A DNA stretch of 64,000 nucleotides from Entophlyctis helioformis (GCA_025526915.1 JAHLKH010000047.1:62001-126000), one strand, 5' to 3'. Shown: positions 51,213 through 63,527, counted from the stretch's first letter. The notes: a model not told the origin generated them from the sequence alone. Program-made: numbers and translations.

Positions 51213-54200
51213 ATGGACTGGTTGCCGTCTTTTCTCAGGCCAGCTGGCAGCAGCGGTGCAGCGCCGACGGGCACAGATGCCGCCAGGCCTGCGGGCAGCG
51301 CAGCCACGTCTGCAGGCTCGAGCCCGGGCCGCGATGCCCACCAGGCCGCTGCTGCCGCTGCCCACGCCGCCGTGGCCGACAAGCACTCGCTCGAGTTTCT
51401 TCGGTGCGGTCCGCTTGCTCGTGCGCTTGTTCGTGCTGGTGGCTGCCATACGAGAGCCTGTCCCTATGGAGACCTGTCCCCTTGGCTGTCATGGCTACAT
51501 GGCTACATGGCTGCAGAGTGACGGCCTGCTGACCCCCGCCATGCCGTGCCCGTGAACAGGTCGCTTGAGCCGCGGATCCGGCGTGTGCAGGCCATGACGC
51601 CACACGAACGGGACCAGCCGTGGCTGCAGGCCGAGTTTGGCACCGACATGCGCGACTTGGCCGAGGTGCTCGTGTGGTCCGACAACCAGAAGCTGGACGA
51701 CTGCTTCTCGTACGCGCATGCCGCCTGCAGGCATCCGTCTGGACGTGCATCTGACGATCATTGCGCTGTCTGTGCACAGATTCTTCATCGAGAGCAAGAT
51801 CCACCATGTCCTGCTCGCCATCCTGGGATCTGCGAGCAAGAGTCGCTGGTCATGGCGATCCTGCGCTTCTTCAACGTCTTCTTTGAGAGCGTCAAGACGG
51901 GAAACATCCTGTACTTTATGCTGTCCAACAACTACATCAACCAGGTCATCTCGGTGCGGCTGGACACATCCAGCGATGACATCTTGTCCTACTACGTGAC
52001 TCTGCTCAAGAACATCTCCAACAAGGCCAACAACAGGACGGTCAACTTACTGTTCAGCGAGGTGTGCATTTTACACGGCTTTACATGGCGTGGCGTGCCA
52101 TGCCCGAGACTGACTTGTCCGCGATGGATGGATGGATGGATGGATCGATGGATCGAGCAGAACAGCAAGTCGTATCCTCTGTTTTCCCACGCTGTCGCAT
52201 ACGATCACCACAGCGAGTCCATGGTCCGCACTGGAGGTTAGTGGCTGCATCCTCGTGCCACTGACATTCAAGCCAGTTCTCACCATGACGATGCTGGCAC
52301 CCATCAGTCAGGACGGTCATTCTTAATCTGCTCAGAGTCAACGATCCGGCTGCAACATCCTTCATTATCAACGAGCAGCACTACTTTGTCCAGCTTGTGG
52401 ATCGCATGACGCAGACCGTGACCTCACTCGGCGCGTACTTGGACCAGAAAAGGTTGGCTGGCTCACGGCATGGACTGCGCCAGGCGTTGCTGCTTCTGAC
52501 ACGCCTTCTTCCTGTGGGTGTTCAAGCCCCGTAGATGCAGCCGCCGAACTGGATCTCTTCTTAGAGTCGCTCGAGTTCTTGAACGACGTGTTTGCGCTGC
52601 AGATGGAGGCAGCCAGTCGCGCACTTGCGAATGCGTTCATGGAGCGTGTCGTGGTCATGACTCTAGTCGAGGGTCTTTCCAAAAGCCCAGATGTGCAGGT
52701 CCGTGTGCTGCCCCATCGCGTTGGCCATGCATGCACGACGCCACTGACACATGACGACTCGATGACCAGCGCGTTTCGCTCTTTCTTCTCGCACGCATCG
52801 TGGCCGGCGGCATAAACTATAAACCGCTGTCCGACTTTGTTGTAGAGCTGCTATTCTCCATCAACCCGACATCGCCCAGCAACAGCGCTGGCACAAGCCC
52901 GATTCAGCCGCTGTCGAATGCCAGATCTCCCAACACGTTAGCAAGAGGTATGTGCGTGCGTGTGCTTTGCGGCTTATTGGATGACTGCTGATCCACCGAG
53001 CACAGGCCCAACGTCAACGCGCCGACGGATCATGAATGCTCTAGCGCCAACCGAAACCGACGACCAGCTGCTGCTTGCCCTCTCTCTGCTGCACGCCGTT
53101 CTAGCATCAGGCGTTACGCAGACGGTGCTGCAGTCGGTCAATCTGCTTCCAGCCAGGCTGTGCAAGGCAAGACGGCTGTTGGACACGCTCATGTCGCCAT
53201 CAGGCAAGAGCGGCAGCAGTCTTTCCGGTCAAAGTGCCGACTCGGCATTGGCGTCTGGAAAGTCGTCTGGCAGGCGAAACTCGAATCCGTTTAGCAAAGC
53301 CAAGATGATGTCCATGTTTTCCAAGGCGTCCGGCAGCAGCGTGTCCATGGCCGCGGTGGTTCAAGGCAGCCAAGCGGATGCGACAGGACCCGTTTCTCCG
53401 AGTGCCGAGTCGAGTGCGGACAAGGATGCTGCAGATGCCGACTCGGATGCCGACGATGAGTCGAATCTGTCGACCTGCGATTTCCGGTTGGTGAACCGAC
53501 TCATCCAGATCCTTGTCACGGACAGCATGTTCAGCTACTCGCTGCTCACGTCGCAGCTTGCGTGCCACGTTCTGGTCGAGCTTGTTGGACTGGGCGGTGA
53601 ATGCACGCCGCTGCCTCCCCGAACCCAAAAGTTGCTGAATGTAAGTCTGGAACGCAGCCATCCACCGGACAGCCACCACCTTCTGACGCGGCATCGCCAT
53701 CCTGATGTATGCAGCACGCGTTTGAGCTGTGGACGCGCCGCATGCAGACAGCGCTCGAAGTCGATGCGCTCAATGTGCTGGATCTCTACGATCACAGCGC
53801 GACGTCGGCAGATCGGTTTCCGACCGTCCAGTCGCTGGATCGAGGGATTGCGCACCCCAGCTGTCTGATCCCGCCCCGCCACCGGCCGCAGTATTCAGCC
53901 GAAGCCAGCAGCCTGATTCCGCTCAATATTGCTGTCCGCACGTGGATGATGGTGTACGACAGTCTCGTCAAGCTTGGACTTGAGACCGCCCCACTGCCAC
54001 CACCCTTTGACTGGCAAGGCGCGCCGTCCTTGCCCGTCGCTGAAGCATGCCGTACGTGAGATGCCGACCGGCTCCCTGGCATGGTATGACGAAGGATGCA
54101 CTGACGTGTCTGATGGCCAGGGATGACGCCGTGCGTGGTGCAAGTCACGCAGGCAGGCAGACTGCATCCGCCCAGCAACCTGTACTATGTGCACCACGAC

Positions 54201-54688
54201 ACGCATTTCGTGTTGGCCGAGTCGCCCGTGTCGCAGCCCCTTGGTGCCTGCAAGGTGGTGTATCATGTCCGCTGGCCGCGTATCAAGGTACGCACACGCG
54301 CATGCCTGTCCATCCTGCCTGTCCGCCTGCTTGTCCATCATACTTCGTGCTTGACATGGGCATGCCAGACGACTGACACTGCGCGACTGGGCAACAACAG
54401 ACCGAGCTTGTAGGCGACGATGCACACACGCTCGACGTGTTCGAGACGTGGCCCGTGTTTGCCGAACGGCGGCAGGGGGCGGCCGTGGTGCGCATGGAGG
54501 GCTTTGACGCCATCGCCGACCGCGACACGCGGTGGAAGGGCCGGCTCGTGTTTGGCTCGCTGGACGTGCGCGACAGCATCCGCACCTTTATTCATGATCG
54601 CGTCGATGCGGCCGTGTCGGGCTGGCGGCAGCGGCTTGACAGCTTTCTTGAACAGCAGCAACAGCGGCAGCAGCAGCAGAAGTCATAA
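51213..54688 (+). CDS. CLEC16A/GOP-1 homologue with FPL domain
   Basis: A conserved eukaryotic protein of endosome maturation and mitophagy control; peripheral to membranes in animals. Exons are 51213-51403, 51560-51709, 51780-52061, 52170-52236, 52308-52452, 52527-52698, 52770-52947, 53006-53640, 53715-54051, 54121-54287 and 54401-54688, about 870 residues. The FPL domain runs from about residue 100 to 240: AEVLVWSDNQKLDDC, FFIESKIHHVLLAIL, RFFNVFFESVKTGNILYFML, SNNYINQVI and HHSESMVRTGVRTVILNLLR. A Ser-rich disordered insert (about 53160-53460) separates it from a C-terminal domain with WTRRMQTALEVDALNVLDLY. One G is missing at 51825-51827: adding it restores AILGICEQESLVMAIL. The start MDWLPSFLR resembles the W-containing N-terminus of the family. 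Confidence 0.87.
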
Positions 54689-54734
54689 TAGCATACGTGT
54701 CTTTGTACATTGTGGCGTGCCGTGTGCGCCTTTC

Positions 54735-55454
54735 TTATGCTGCGATCAGCTCGATGGAGATGCATGGCAGGTTGCGTGTGACGTAGAGACTGCATGCAGC
54801 GTGAGAGCGAGGGAGGATGTTAGCATCCAGCCCAGCATCCAGTCCATCAATGATGACGACGATGACAACGATGACAGCGATGACAGCGATGACAGCGATG
54901 ACAGCCACAGAGACAGAGACGGCCCCACGTACGTGTCCAGGTTCTCGACGATCGGCTCCCAGACATCGGTTTCCTGCTCAGCGTACAGCTGGTTGGCCTG
55001 GATGACCATGGCAGGCACGGGCAGGCTGGCCATGCGGCGCTTGATAATCTCGGCGACCGTGACGGCCTTGTTGATGGCCTTGCTCTTGCCGCGCACAACC
55101 ACTCGCCGCTCCTGGCCCTGCAGCCCGACGGCACGCCGAGCGAGTCCAACCGGCCGGTCGTTCATGGTCGAGCCGTTCAGTCAGTCAGGCAGTCAGGCGG
55201 TCGTTCATGGTCGAGCTGATACGCAGACTCACCTGCAGGTGTCTCAGTGCAACGTCGACGTAGGTCTTGATCTTGCCGCCTGCGTGGACGATAACCTCGC
55301 ATTCGCCGTGTGCCTGTGCTGCGCTGCTACTGCTACTGCTACTTCCGCCGTTGTTGCCGCCGCCGTTGTTGTGGGTGCCAGCACGACCACCCGAAGCAGC
55401 AGCCGCAGTTGCAGCAGCCGATGTCGACGATGCGACTTTCCGGTAGTTTTCCAT
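54735..55454 (-). CDS. Alba-domain RNase P/MRP subunit, Rpp25/POP6-like
   Basis: A small nucleic-acid-binding protein of the RNase P/MRP complex that matures tRNA and rRNA. Exons are 55454-55233, 55117-54933 and 54789-54735 (153 residues). After a Gly/Ser/Asn-rich N-terminus comes the Alba fold: CEVIVHAGGKIKTYVDVALR and then RRVVVRGKSKAINKAVTVAE with IIKRRM. The tail DVWEPIVENLDTLYVTRNLP matches the Rpp25 pattern W-x-P then LTVxRxVP. It converges with the CLEC16A gene 46 bp away and sits 98 bp from the ERB1 stop on the same strand. The short last exon is well supported by phase and by the conserved C-terminus. Confidence 0.78.
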
Positions 55455-55464
55455 GCGTCGAGAT

Positions 55465-55506
55465 AACAGAAAACCGGCGAAAAGTAACAGAAAACCGGCG
55501 AAAAGT
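55465..55506. promoter_or_regulatory. 21-bp direct repeat upstream of the Rpp25-like gene
   Basis: Two perfect tandem 21-bp units, each containing ACCGGCGAAAAG (TTTTCGCCGGT on the other strand, recalling E2F/SBF-type cell-cycle sites). They sit 11 bp before the start codon, within a 98-bp intergenic gap. A regulatory role is inferred. Confidence 0.35.
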
Positions 55507-55552
55507 AACCACCACTTTTATTCGACCCAACCCAATGACCTGGCAGCCAGAC

Positions 55553-58500
55553 TCAGCAGTAAAGCTTGACGTCGCCGTCGGCACCGCACGAAAACAGCCA
55601 CGGCTGCGCAGGATGGAACTCGACGCCAAGTGCACCGAGATGGTCCACGACCTTGTGCGCATGCAGGGTCTTGACGGGCACAATGAGCGGGTTCTGCATG
55701 AGATCGTTGTACACCATGCCGTGGAAGACGAGCACCTTGCCGTCGTCGGCACTCGACGCGAACAGCGGGTAGCGCTTGTGGAACGACACGTCGCGGATGG
55801 CGGCTCCGTGGAATCTGAGGGGCAGCAGACAGGCATCGCAGACAACCATCGCAGTCAGCAGGCCATACAGATCTCGCACGGGCATGCGTGCAGGCAGGCA
55901 GCAAGCAGGCAGGCAGACAGGTGCTTACCTCAGGGTCTTGTACGGCTTGCTGGACAGGTCCATGTCAAACCAGTGCAGACGCTTGTCGTATGTGCCGACA
56001 ATCAGGTTGTCGCCGCCTGGGTGGATGTCCATGCTGGAGATCCACTTGGCGCCAGGCGCGAGCTTCTTGACCAGCTCTTGCTTGGCGAGGTTGTACACGC
56101 GCACAAAGCGTTGCGTCTGTCGTCCAGCCAGCCGTCCATGTCAGTCCCCCCTGCGAACACAAGCACAGCGCACGCGCATGAGCCCCGGTGCTGATGCGCA
56201 GACGACTTACAGCAACAAACAGGATGGGCTTGTTGGGGTGGAAGAGGACGTTGAGGATCATGCCCTTGGTGCGGCGGAAGGGCGTCTGCGAGCGACCCGT
56301 CGAGAGCTGGTGAATCTGCACAGCGTTCGACTGGGCTGAACAAGAGGGCCATCGCCATGTCAGTCGGCCGTCATGCACAAGGACAAGGAACGCGTGCACA
56401 CTCATACCATCCGGCGAGATGGACGCAAAGTAGTCGCCCTTCTTGTGCCACGTGAGCGTCGTGACGGTCTTGGGGAGCGACAGACGGACAGCATAGCCAA
56501 GTTTCTTCTCGGCCTCTGTCGGCTTGATCCACTGGCAGGAACCAGTACTGTCTCTCTCTGGGTAGTGCAGTCAGAATGCAGCCAGTGAGAATGTGATGAG
56601 CATGGGAGACGGCATGGATGGACTGCTTACCGTGGTTCCAGATCTCAGAGAGAAGATCGTGGGTGGCTTCCTGGAGGTTAAAGTTGATGCGCGTCGGCAC
56701 AAGAAGAATGACGTCCGTGTCACTGCGTCCATCCAACACGGTGTATGGTTAGCCATGAATGGACAGTGGCTGCAGGCAGGCTCAGCTGTGTAGGTGGCGT
56801 ACATGGCAGCAAGAAGGAGACTGACGCCCTTGTTGGGGTTCCAGGCGACCGCCATGACGTGGGTGGGGAACTCGAACTTTTCCACACAGCGACCTGTCGC
56901 CGTTTCCCAGATGCGCACAGTCTTGTCGTCTGAGCCCGTGGCGAGCCACTGACCCGAGGGATCAACGCCCAGCGAGCGAACACGGGCCGTGTGGCCGCGG
57001 TACACAATGGACAGGTTGGTAGGGAACGGCTGCAGGTCCTGGGGCTTGGGCAGCTTGGGAATGAGCGACTCGGGATCGATGTCGAGCTGGATGGCACAAT
57101 CAAGTCGCGTCAGAACGGCCTGCAGGGCTAAACCACGTGTGCACGGTTCAGACGCAGCATACCTTGTTCTTGAGAACACGCGGGCACAGATACAAGTCAA
57201 GGCAGCGGTCGAAACGCTCCTGAATGAAGCGATCGTAGGCAGGAACGCTACGCAGGCTGGAGAACTTGCGCGGCAAAAAGTCGTGTGGGCGGTCCTCTGG
57301 GTCAAGTGCCTTCCACTGGGCTTCTTCCTCTGGTGTGAGAAGGTACTCTGCGGGCGGGTTGTACGAAGCCATGTGTTCTGTTGGATCGATTGGTTAATGC
57401 ATGGCCGGCGAGAGACCAAACAAGTGTGACAATGCGGCTCGTCACTGCGGCGGGCAGTCTGCAGGTGCATATCACGACACAACTTACCAGGCAGACGCAT
57501 CTTGGGAGCAGGAATGTGGTTGGGTCTCTCCAGCTCATCGGGAGCAGATTCCCAAATGTCATACACCTTGGGCCTGTCTGCCTTGGCGGGCTTCTTGTTG
57601 CCCGGCAGAATGAGGCCAGCCTTGATAGCACGCGCTATTTTCATGATCTACAAGGAGACGATGCCAATGCCGCGTCAATACCATGCGACACATCACGCGC
57701 ACATCTGTGCAACAGTGCATTTGAGGCAGAGACTGGCTAACCTTGCTGGCCTCATGCTTGGACGGAATGAAACGACGCTTGGGCTCGGGAGCAGCGCTCA
57801 GGGGCATGACCTCTGTCTTGCTGGTGAACCACTCGACAGTCGGCTGTGGCATGCAACGCGTCAGAGTCGAAGCAGACAGACACGGGCACAGACGCTCGAA
57901 CGGCTCACCGCATAGGGATCAAAGTCAGAGTCGGGGAACTCGGACTTGTGGATTTTGTTGAGCATGTCGAGCTGCTCGCGCGAGAGCACGACATCCTTGC
58001 CCTCGGTCTTGTCCTTGACAGAGCGCCTGTGCAACCAAGCCGGCGCACGGCCAGATGCATGCGTCAGCGGGTCCATCCATCCATCCATCTCGGCCCGTTC
58101 AACCGCATGCGATCGTCGCCAACGGCACGCACCAAATGTCCTTGTTGTCCATGGCATCCAGGAATGCGTCGAGCTCGTCGCCCGTCGCCGGCTTCATGAT
58201 CTTGTTGCCATCAATGTCGTAGCCAATGTGGGGGAACTCGTCGTACCACTCCATCGGCACATTGCCGACCGTGTTGTGCGTCTCCTCGTCCGACGTGTCG
58301 CTGTCGTAGTTGGGCTCGATGCCTGGACGGTCCTGGCGACGCAGCGTGCGGAATCCCTTGCTGCTCTTGCTGCTCTTGCTGCTCTTGCTGCTCTTGCTGC
58401 TGGCGCTGCTGTTGCTTCGCGCAACTCGGAGCGACGGCACCTGCGGAAAGACGTCGCCGTCTTCATCATCCTCATCTTCGTCCTCCTCGTCCTCGTCCTC

Positions 58501-58875
58501 GTCGTCGTCTTCGCCAAAGTCTTCCACATCATCGCCAAACGTGTCATCATCATCCTCGTCGTCGTCAAGGCCGGCAGCCTCAGCCTCGGCATCCTCGTCG
58601 TCGTCTTCAAACTCGTCCTCGTCGTCATCGTCGGCATTGATGGTGTCGAACTCGTACTCGTCGTCGTCGTCGCCGTCATCGTTGGCCCGCGGATCTTCCT
58701 CGGCGCCTTTCAAGAGAAGGCTCTTGGCACGGGCCTTGGCATTAGCGCTCTTGGCATCCTTCTGCAGCCTTTGCGGCTGCTGCTGGGCCGGCTGCTTGTG
58801 CGCCGGCTGCTGGACGGCCTTGGTCGCAGGAGCGGCAGCGGCGGCTGTCTTGGCGGCGGCTCTCGAGCGCTTCAT
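55553..58875 (-). CDS. ERB1: Ribosome biogenesis WD-repeat protein ERB1/BOP1
   Basis: The core of the PeBoW complex needed for 27S/32S pre-rRNA processing to 25S/28S and 5.8S rRNA, in the nucleolus. Eleven exons with consistent phases (58875-58133, 58026-57909, 57843-57742, 57647-57488, 57377-57163, 57086-56803, 56722-56631, 56557-56408, 56335-56211, 56116-55929, 55814-55553) give 812 residues. The N-terminus is basic and Ala/Gln-rich, then an Asp/Glu tract, then a run of SSK repeats. The BOP1 N-terminal domain follows ([44 protein letters not shown]). The WD40 propeller starts at [19 protein letters not shown] and ends [12 protein letters not shown]. No frame break was found. The start is 50 bp from the divergent FANCL start. 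Confidence 0.96.
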
Positions 58876-58925
58876 GAATTTTTTTTTTTTTTGGGCAACT
58901 TTCCGTGACCCAAATTCGGTGCGAC
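58876..58925. promoter_or_regulatory. 50-bp divergent promoter between ERB1 and FANCL
   Basis: The gap contains a 12-14-base T run (A run on the ERB1 strand), a typical nucleosome-excluding tract. No TATA box is visible. Confidence 0.45.
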
Positions 58926-59085
58926 ATGCCCGCGGATGGGCCGCGTCTGTCGCACACGTTCCTGAGCAGCGTCGTGGCCGAGCTGTCGGCGGTGGGCATG
59001 CACCACGTCGCCAAGCTGGACGAGTCGCTGTGCAGCCTGGCCGTGCGTGTCGAGTAGGTCTGCGTGTGCTGCATCGGACGCACAG

Positions 59086-59152
<67 letters not shown>

Positions 59153-60141
59153 GCCTCGTCTGACTTGCGGCTTGCCTCGAACAGCGACGCCGGCGGCCGG
59201 CCGCACACGCTGACCATCGCCCTCACGCCGGCATACCCGTCGGTGCCGCCACGGTGCTTCAGCGATCTGCCCGCCGACATGCCGCCCGTGCTGTCCATCG
59301 CCGATGCGGTGCGCACGTACAGGGAGTGCATCCACAGCCTGGAGCCGTACTGGGCCGAGCTGGACGACTTGGACCGACGAGCAGTGGTGGTCGACAAGGC
59401 GACGTCCATGCGACGCATCGCCATAGGTACAGTCGGGCATGCTCAGCCTTGTGCGTGGATGGATAGCCGCCGCCAGCCTGCTCTGACCGACGGCATGCGT
59501 TGCAGCACAACATTGCACGGCCATGCTCAAGATCTCGCACGCCGAGCCGCGATCGTTTCCGCTGCACCTGAGCTTCCTGGGGCCAGACCGGCTGGTGCAG
59601 GATCTCAACGCTCGTGTCGCTGCCCACAGGCAGGACTGGTGAGTGCTGCTCCTGCGCGCGTGCATCCGCTCTGTCTGGCTGACTGTGCCGACCGGGTTGA
59701 GGTACCAGGTGCACGTCGCGGAGCATTGTGGACAACCTCGAGATGCTGCTGGACGTGCAGATTGCGGTTGGACAAGACGAACCCACGCCTACTAATATAA
59801 AGCCAGACGCGAGTGCGGCCGCAGCAAAGGCCCAGTCTGCGTTCGAGTGCGGCATCTGTCTGGCATACCATCTGGGCGGAAGCGGTGCTCTTGCAGGCGG
59901 CGATGCAGAGAGCACAGACGCCAGTGAAGACGATCCAGACAATGTGCCGAGCTTCCACTGCCCAAACACGCAGTGTGGCCAGGCGTTCCACAAGGCATGC
60001 ATCACAGAGTGGCTGCGGTCTGTTCCCGACACGCGTCAGAGTCTGTACCTGCTGCTCGGTCCCTGCCCCTTTTGCGAAACGCCGCTGCCTATCGAGTCAG
60101 CCGCCATGCACGGCGCCGGCAGTACCATGAAGCGAATGTAA
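58926..60141 (+). CDS. FANCL: FANCL, Fanconi anaemia E3 ubiquitin ligase
   Basis: The RING E3 that monoubiquitinates FANCD2/FANCI in DNA-crosslink repair. Exons are 58926-59053, 59185-59426, 59506-59638 and 59709-60141, giving 311 residues (human about 375). The RWD-type region has YPSVPPRCFSDLP and RRIAIG; the C-terminal domain is a C4HC3 RING: CGICLAYHLGG, CPNTQCGQAFHKACITEWLR and CPFCETPLP. The linker before the second Cys pair (GDAESTDASEDDPDN) is longer and acidic. The N-terminal ELF domain of the animal protein appears to be missing or shorter. Intron 1 holds an ACAG microsatellite. A copia remnant begins within about 20 bp of the stop. Confidence 0.88.
59085..59151. repeat. GACA/ACAG tetranucleotide microsatellite in FANCL intron 1
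   Basis: About 16 uninterrupted GACA units. Confidence 0.95.
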
Positions 60142-60144
60142 AAT

Positions 60145-61190
60145 ACATCATGTACCAGTGGATGCCTCTCGTTGCACAGCCAGTCACTGGATTGTTGAGA
60201 CGCACGCGTCCGTCGTTTCCATGCCCGACATGCATAGGATGCTCTCCATTGCAGCGGCTCGTGGCTGGGAGGTCCACCAGATGGATGTCAAGACGGCGTT
60301 CCTGAGTGCTCCCATGCAGGAGAAGGCGTATGTGGTGGTCCCGTCTGGTCTGCCACAGCAGGATGGCCGCGTCTGGTGTCTGCTGCGCGCTCTCTACGGC
60401 CTGAGCCAGTCACCTCTGCCTTGGTACAACACGTCGGTGGACGCTCTTCTCAGCCTGGGCTTCAGGAAGTCGCACAACGAGCGGTGCATCTTCTTCTTTC
60501 GCATGGTCGACAGACGGCCAGCACGTGAACGTGGTTGCCTTCGTGGACGGCCATCTGATCATGGTGCCTCGGCTCTCGGACGTCCAGAAAGTCCAGGCGG
60601 AGCTGGCTGGTCGGTTTGAGATGCCGGATCTGAGATGCCGGATATGGACGAGCTGAGCTATTATTGGGGGGCGTCGCAATCACTCGAAGCCGGCACGCAA
60701 ACAAGCTGTGTGTGAGCCAGCGGTCGTACCAGGAAGAGATCATTGAAGGGTTTAGCATGACTTGCTCGTCCCCTGTTTGTCTGCCGTACGAATCGTCGCT
60801 GGTCGTTGACAAGCGTCTGGAGCCGAAGCCTCACGGGACGGTCTTGCAGTACGCTGCCGCAGTGGGAATGCTTTGGTAAGTGGCGACGCATACTCGCCCG
60901 GATCTCTGCGTGGCGGGGGAACCACTGCTGTCGATACACGCACGATTTCCTGCTCTCGGCATGTGCAGGCCGTGCCTCGCCATGGCACCTGTAAATCAAT
61001 GTCTGCCGGCCATGGGACAATCCGCACAAGGCCGCATGCAGCATTGGCAGACGCGGTGCAAGCCAACGCGGTCTGGACAGGCCAGTGGCAGATGGTGTTG
61101 GTGTCGACAAGTGCGGCATCATGGAGTTCTCCACACGGCCAACAACAACGCAGGCAACGACCGCGAGATATTGTCATGCTGCATCTAAGA
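60145..61190 (+). pseudogene. Decayed Ty1/copia reverse-transcriptase fragment
   Basis: Copia-type RT homology runs through several frames: ETHASVVSMPDMHRMLSIAA, RGWEVHQMDVKTAFLSAPMQ, LLRALYGLSQSPLPWYN, then after a shift VVAFVDGHLIMV, then YYWGAS, and finally AVGMLWYLATHTRPDL. The catalytic FVDD-like motif reads FVDG. Protease, integrase and LTRs were not seen, so it is an internal fragment. It starts almost at the FANCL stop codon. Confidence 0.8.
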
Positions 61191-63527
61191 GCCTGACCAT
61201 GTCTGCACGGTGCATGGCTTCCGTCCCAATGCGTTGTATCTCTGGAGGTATTGGGCAGCTTGCTCCGTGCCAGCGATGGGCAATGTACCTGCTGCTGCTT
61301 GGCATTCGACCGTTCGTTTGTTCATTCATCTGCCGCCCAACCATCCCTCTCTCCGGCCATCGTCGCAGAGGGCATGCAGGAGAACAGCAAGCGGCCAGCC
61401 AGATGCGATCCACCTGGACATCCACTTGACATCCACAAACATCCACCGGCATTCGATGCGATCTTGGCTTGCGCGACAGAAACCAGCCGCAGCAGCAATA
61501 CGGCGCAAGGCTCAGATGCAACCAGGACCTGTGCACAGCGCCTGTGCACCGCAGCTGTGCCGGCAGAGCGATGGAGCGAGAGAGCGAGGGACCCAGCGGC
61601 AGTCTGTGCAGCACACAACCACACACAGGCAAGTGAGTGCATGCATACCGCCAGCGTCCTTTGGTTGCAGCCACACTGACACAAACAAACAGCCTCCGCT
61701 GCCGCCGCTGCTGCCAAAACGTCTGCCCACGCAAGCAAGTCTGTACTGCGGCACTCGCTCCTTGTGCACCCGGCCGCTCTGGAACTTGAGGGGCAGCGAC
61801 CATATCCAGCTACCCAGCCATCCAGCCATCCAGCCGCCCAGCCGCCCAGCCATCCAGCCGCTCGGCCGTCCGTCTGCTTGCCTGATCGGGATCGCAAACA
61901 ACACCTCCGCCTTGACCGTCCCTTGACAGCACATGCCTCCAGAGCATACAGCGACTTGCCTCTGCAACCCTCTTTCGGCCTGTCAACCTGTCAGCCTGCC
62001 AGCCTGTCAGCCTGTCGCATCCCAGACACCTGCGACCATACCAAACTCACTCTTGGGGGTCACATCCACGGCGAAACGCGCGATTCTGGCCTGTCGACTG
62101 CGGGCGGGCTGGCCGGACGGTCAGTCAGTCGGCCAGTCGGTCAGTCGGTCCGTTGGCTCGCAGCCGTGCAAGTCCCCTTTGGCAGCACCAAGTGCGGCCC
62201 CATGCAATCCGCAATGGCAGCCGATCTCAACCCAGACCTGCCCCGCTCCGCGATGGCAGACAGGTGCGCTCCATGGGGCAATCACGACTGCAAACGCGGC
62301 CCAGCCATTGGATCTCTTGAGCAGCAAGCACCAGCAGCAAGCACGAGCACGAGCGAGCCGCGTCGCGTCACGTCGCGCCTTGGGGTTCAGCGGCTCGCTT
62401 CGGTCTGCACCGTCTGCACCTGCTGCACCTGCTGCACCTGCGTCAGTGTGGGCCGAGCGTGGTTAGCGTGCGGATCGACGTCAGTGGCAGGCCGTGGCAC
62501 ACAGCCAGTGTGTGAACAGCCAGTGTGTGAACAGCCGCCCACACGAGCCAGGCTGCCATCCAGAGCCGCTGGCAAGCAGCACATGCTCGGGCCAGTCAGC
62601 ATCGCACGCAGGACAAGAGCATGGACGCGACGACGACAACAACAACAACAACGACAACAACGATGACGACGCTCGCTGGCCAGCCTGCTGTGCAGGTGCA
62701 TGGGGACGGCCCGTGCACGCACAACCCGCTCACAGCTCGCGCACAACCCGCGCACACACGCAAGCATGCGAGCATGCGACGGACGGACCAGCGGCCCTCT
62801 GTGCGTCTCACGGACCGATCCGCCAGCAGCCGCCCCGTTGTCTGCGAAACCGGCACTGGGCCACACAGGCCAAGCCGGCTCGACTCGCTCACCTGGGCAC
62901 CGAGCAAGACCGCGGCCCGCCGCACCCGGGCGAGCTCAAGGCGAGCAGGGCAGTGGCCTCGAGACCCCGCTGGCTGCTGCCCTGCTTCCCTTGGCCTGGG
63001 CACGCTATCGATGGCTGCTGCACGTCGTTTCTGCTGCACGTCGTTGCCTGCGCCTGAGATCCAAGCCAGATCACGAAGCAAGACGGAAGCACGACGGTAG
63101 AACGGCACAACGGAAGCACGGCACGACGGAAGCACGGCACGACGGTAGCACGGCACGCAGCCAGCACCAACACGAGCACCAACACGAGCACCAACACGAG
63201 CACCAACACGAGCACCAACACGAGCCACGCACAGCCGCCACCCCTCGTCTTCTCATCTGGGCTGCTGCCCGTCTCGGTGGCCCTTTCGTCATCACATCTG
63301 GATGGCACTTGCGGCGAGCGCAAACGGATGCAGATCCAGATGCACATCGACAGCACGCCCAGCACGCCCAGCACGCGCCGGAGCAGGCTTGATAACATAA
63401 GCCGAGCGGAGCCATCCAGCGGCGCCATCCGCGTGTGTCGCACGCACCGACACACGAGCCACCCCGCTCCTTTTATCAAGGCGGGGCTCTTGCCTCTCCT
63501 CGCCGCCATTCCAACATCGCTGGCGGC
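61191..63527. other. 2.3 kb without a supportable gene
   Basis: It contains CAGCCATC/CAGCCGCC repeats (about 61810-61870), GTCAGCCTGCCA repeats (about 61980-62015), CTGCACCTG repeats (62410-62440), CAACAA runs (62636-62660) and a 12-bp array near 63165. Open frames are low complexity. The last few hundred bases probably hold the promoter of the gene starting at 63528. Confidence 0.5.
63165..63226. repeat. 12-bp tandem repeat GAGCACCAACAC
   Basis: About five copies in tandem, preceded by ACGACGGAAGCACGGC repeats (63080-63150). Confidence 0.9.

Noticed and set aside
59085..59151. Coding potential of the GACA run as Arg/Gln/Thr/Asp repeats
   Set aside because: It lies in FANCL intron 1, between a GTAGGT donor and an ACAG acceptor whose join keeps the RWD frame.
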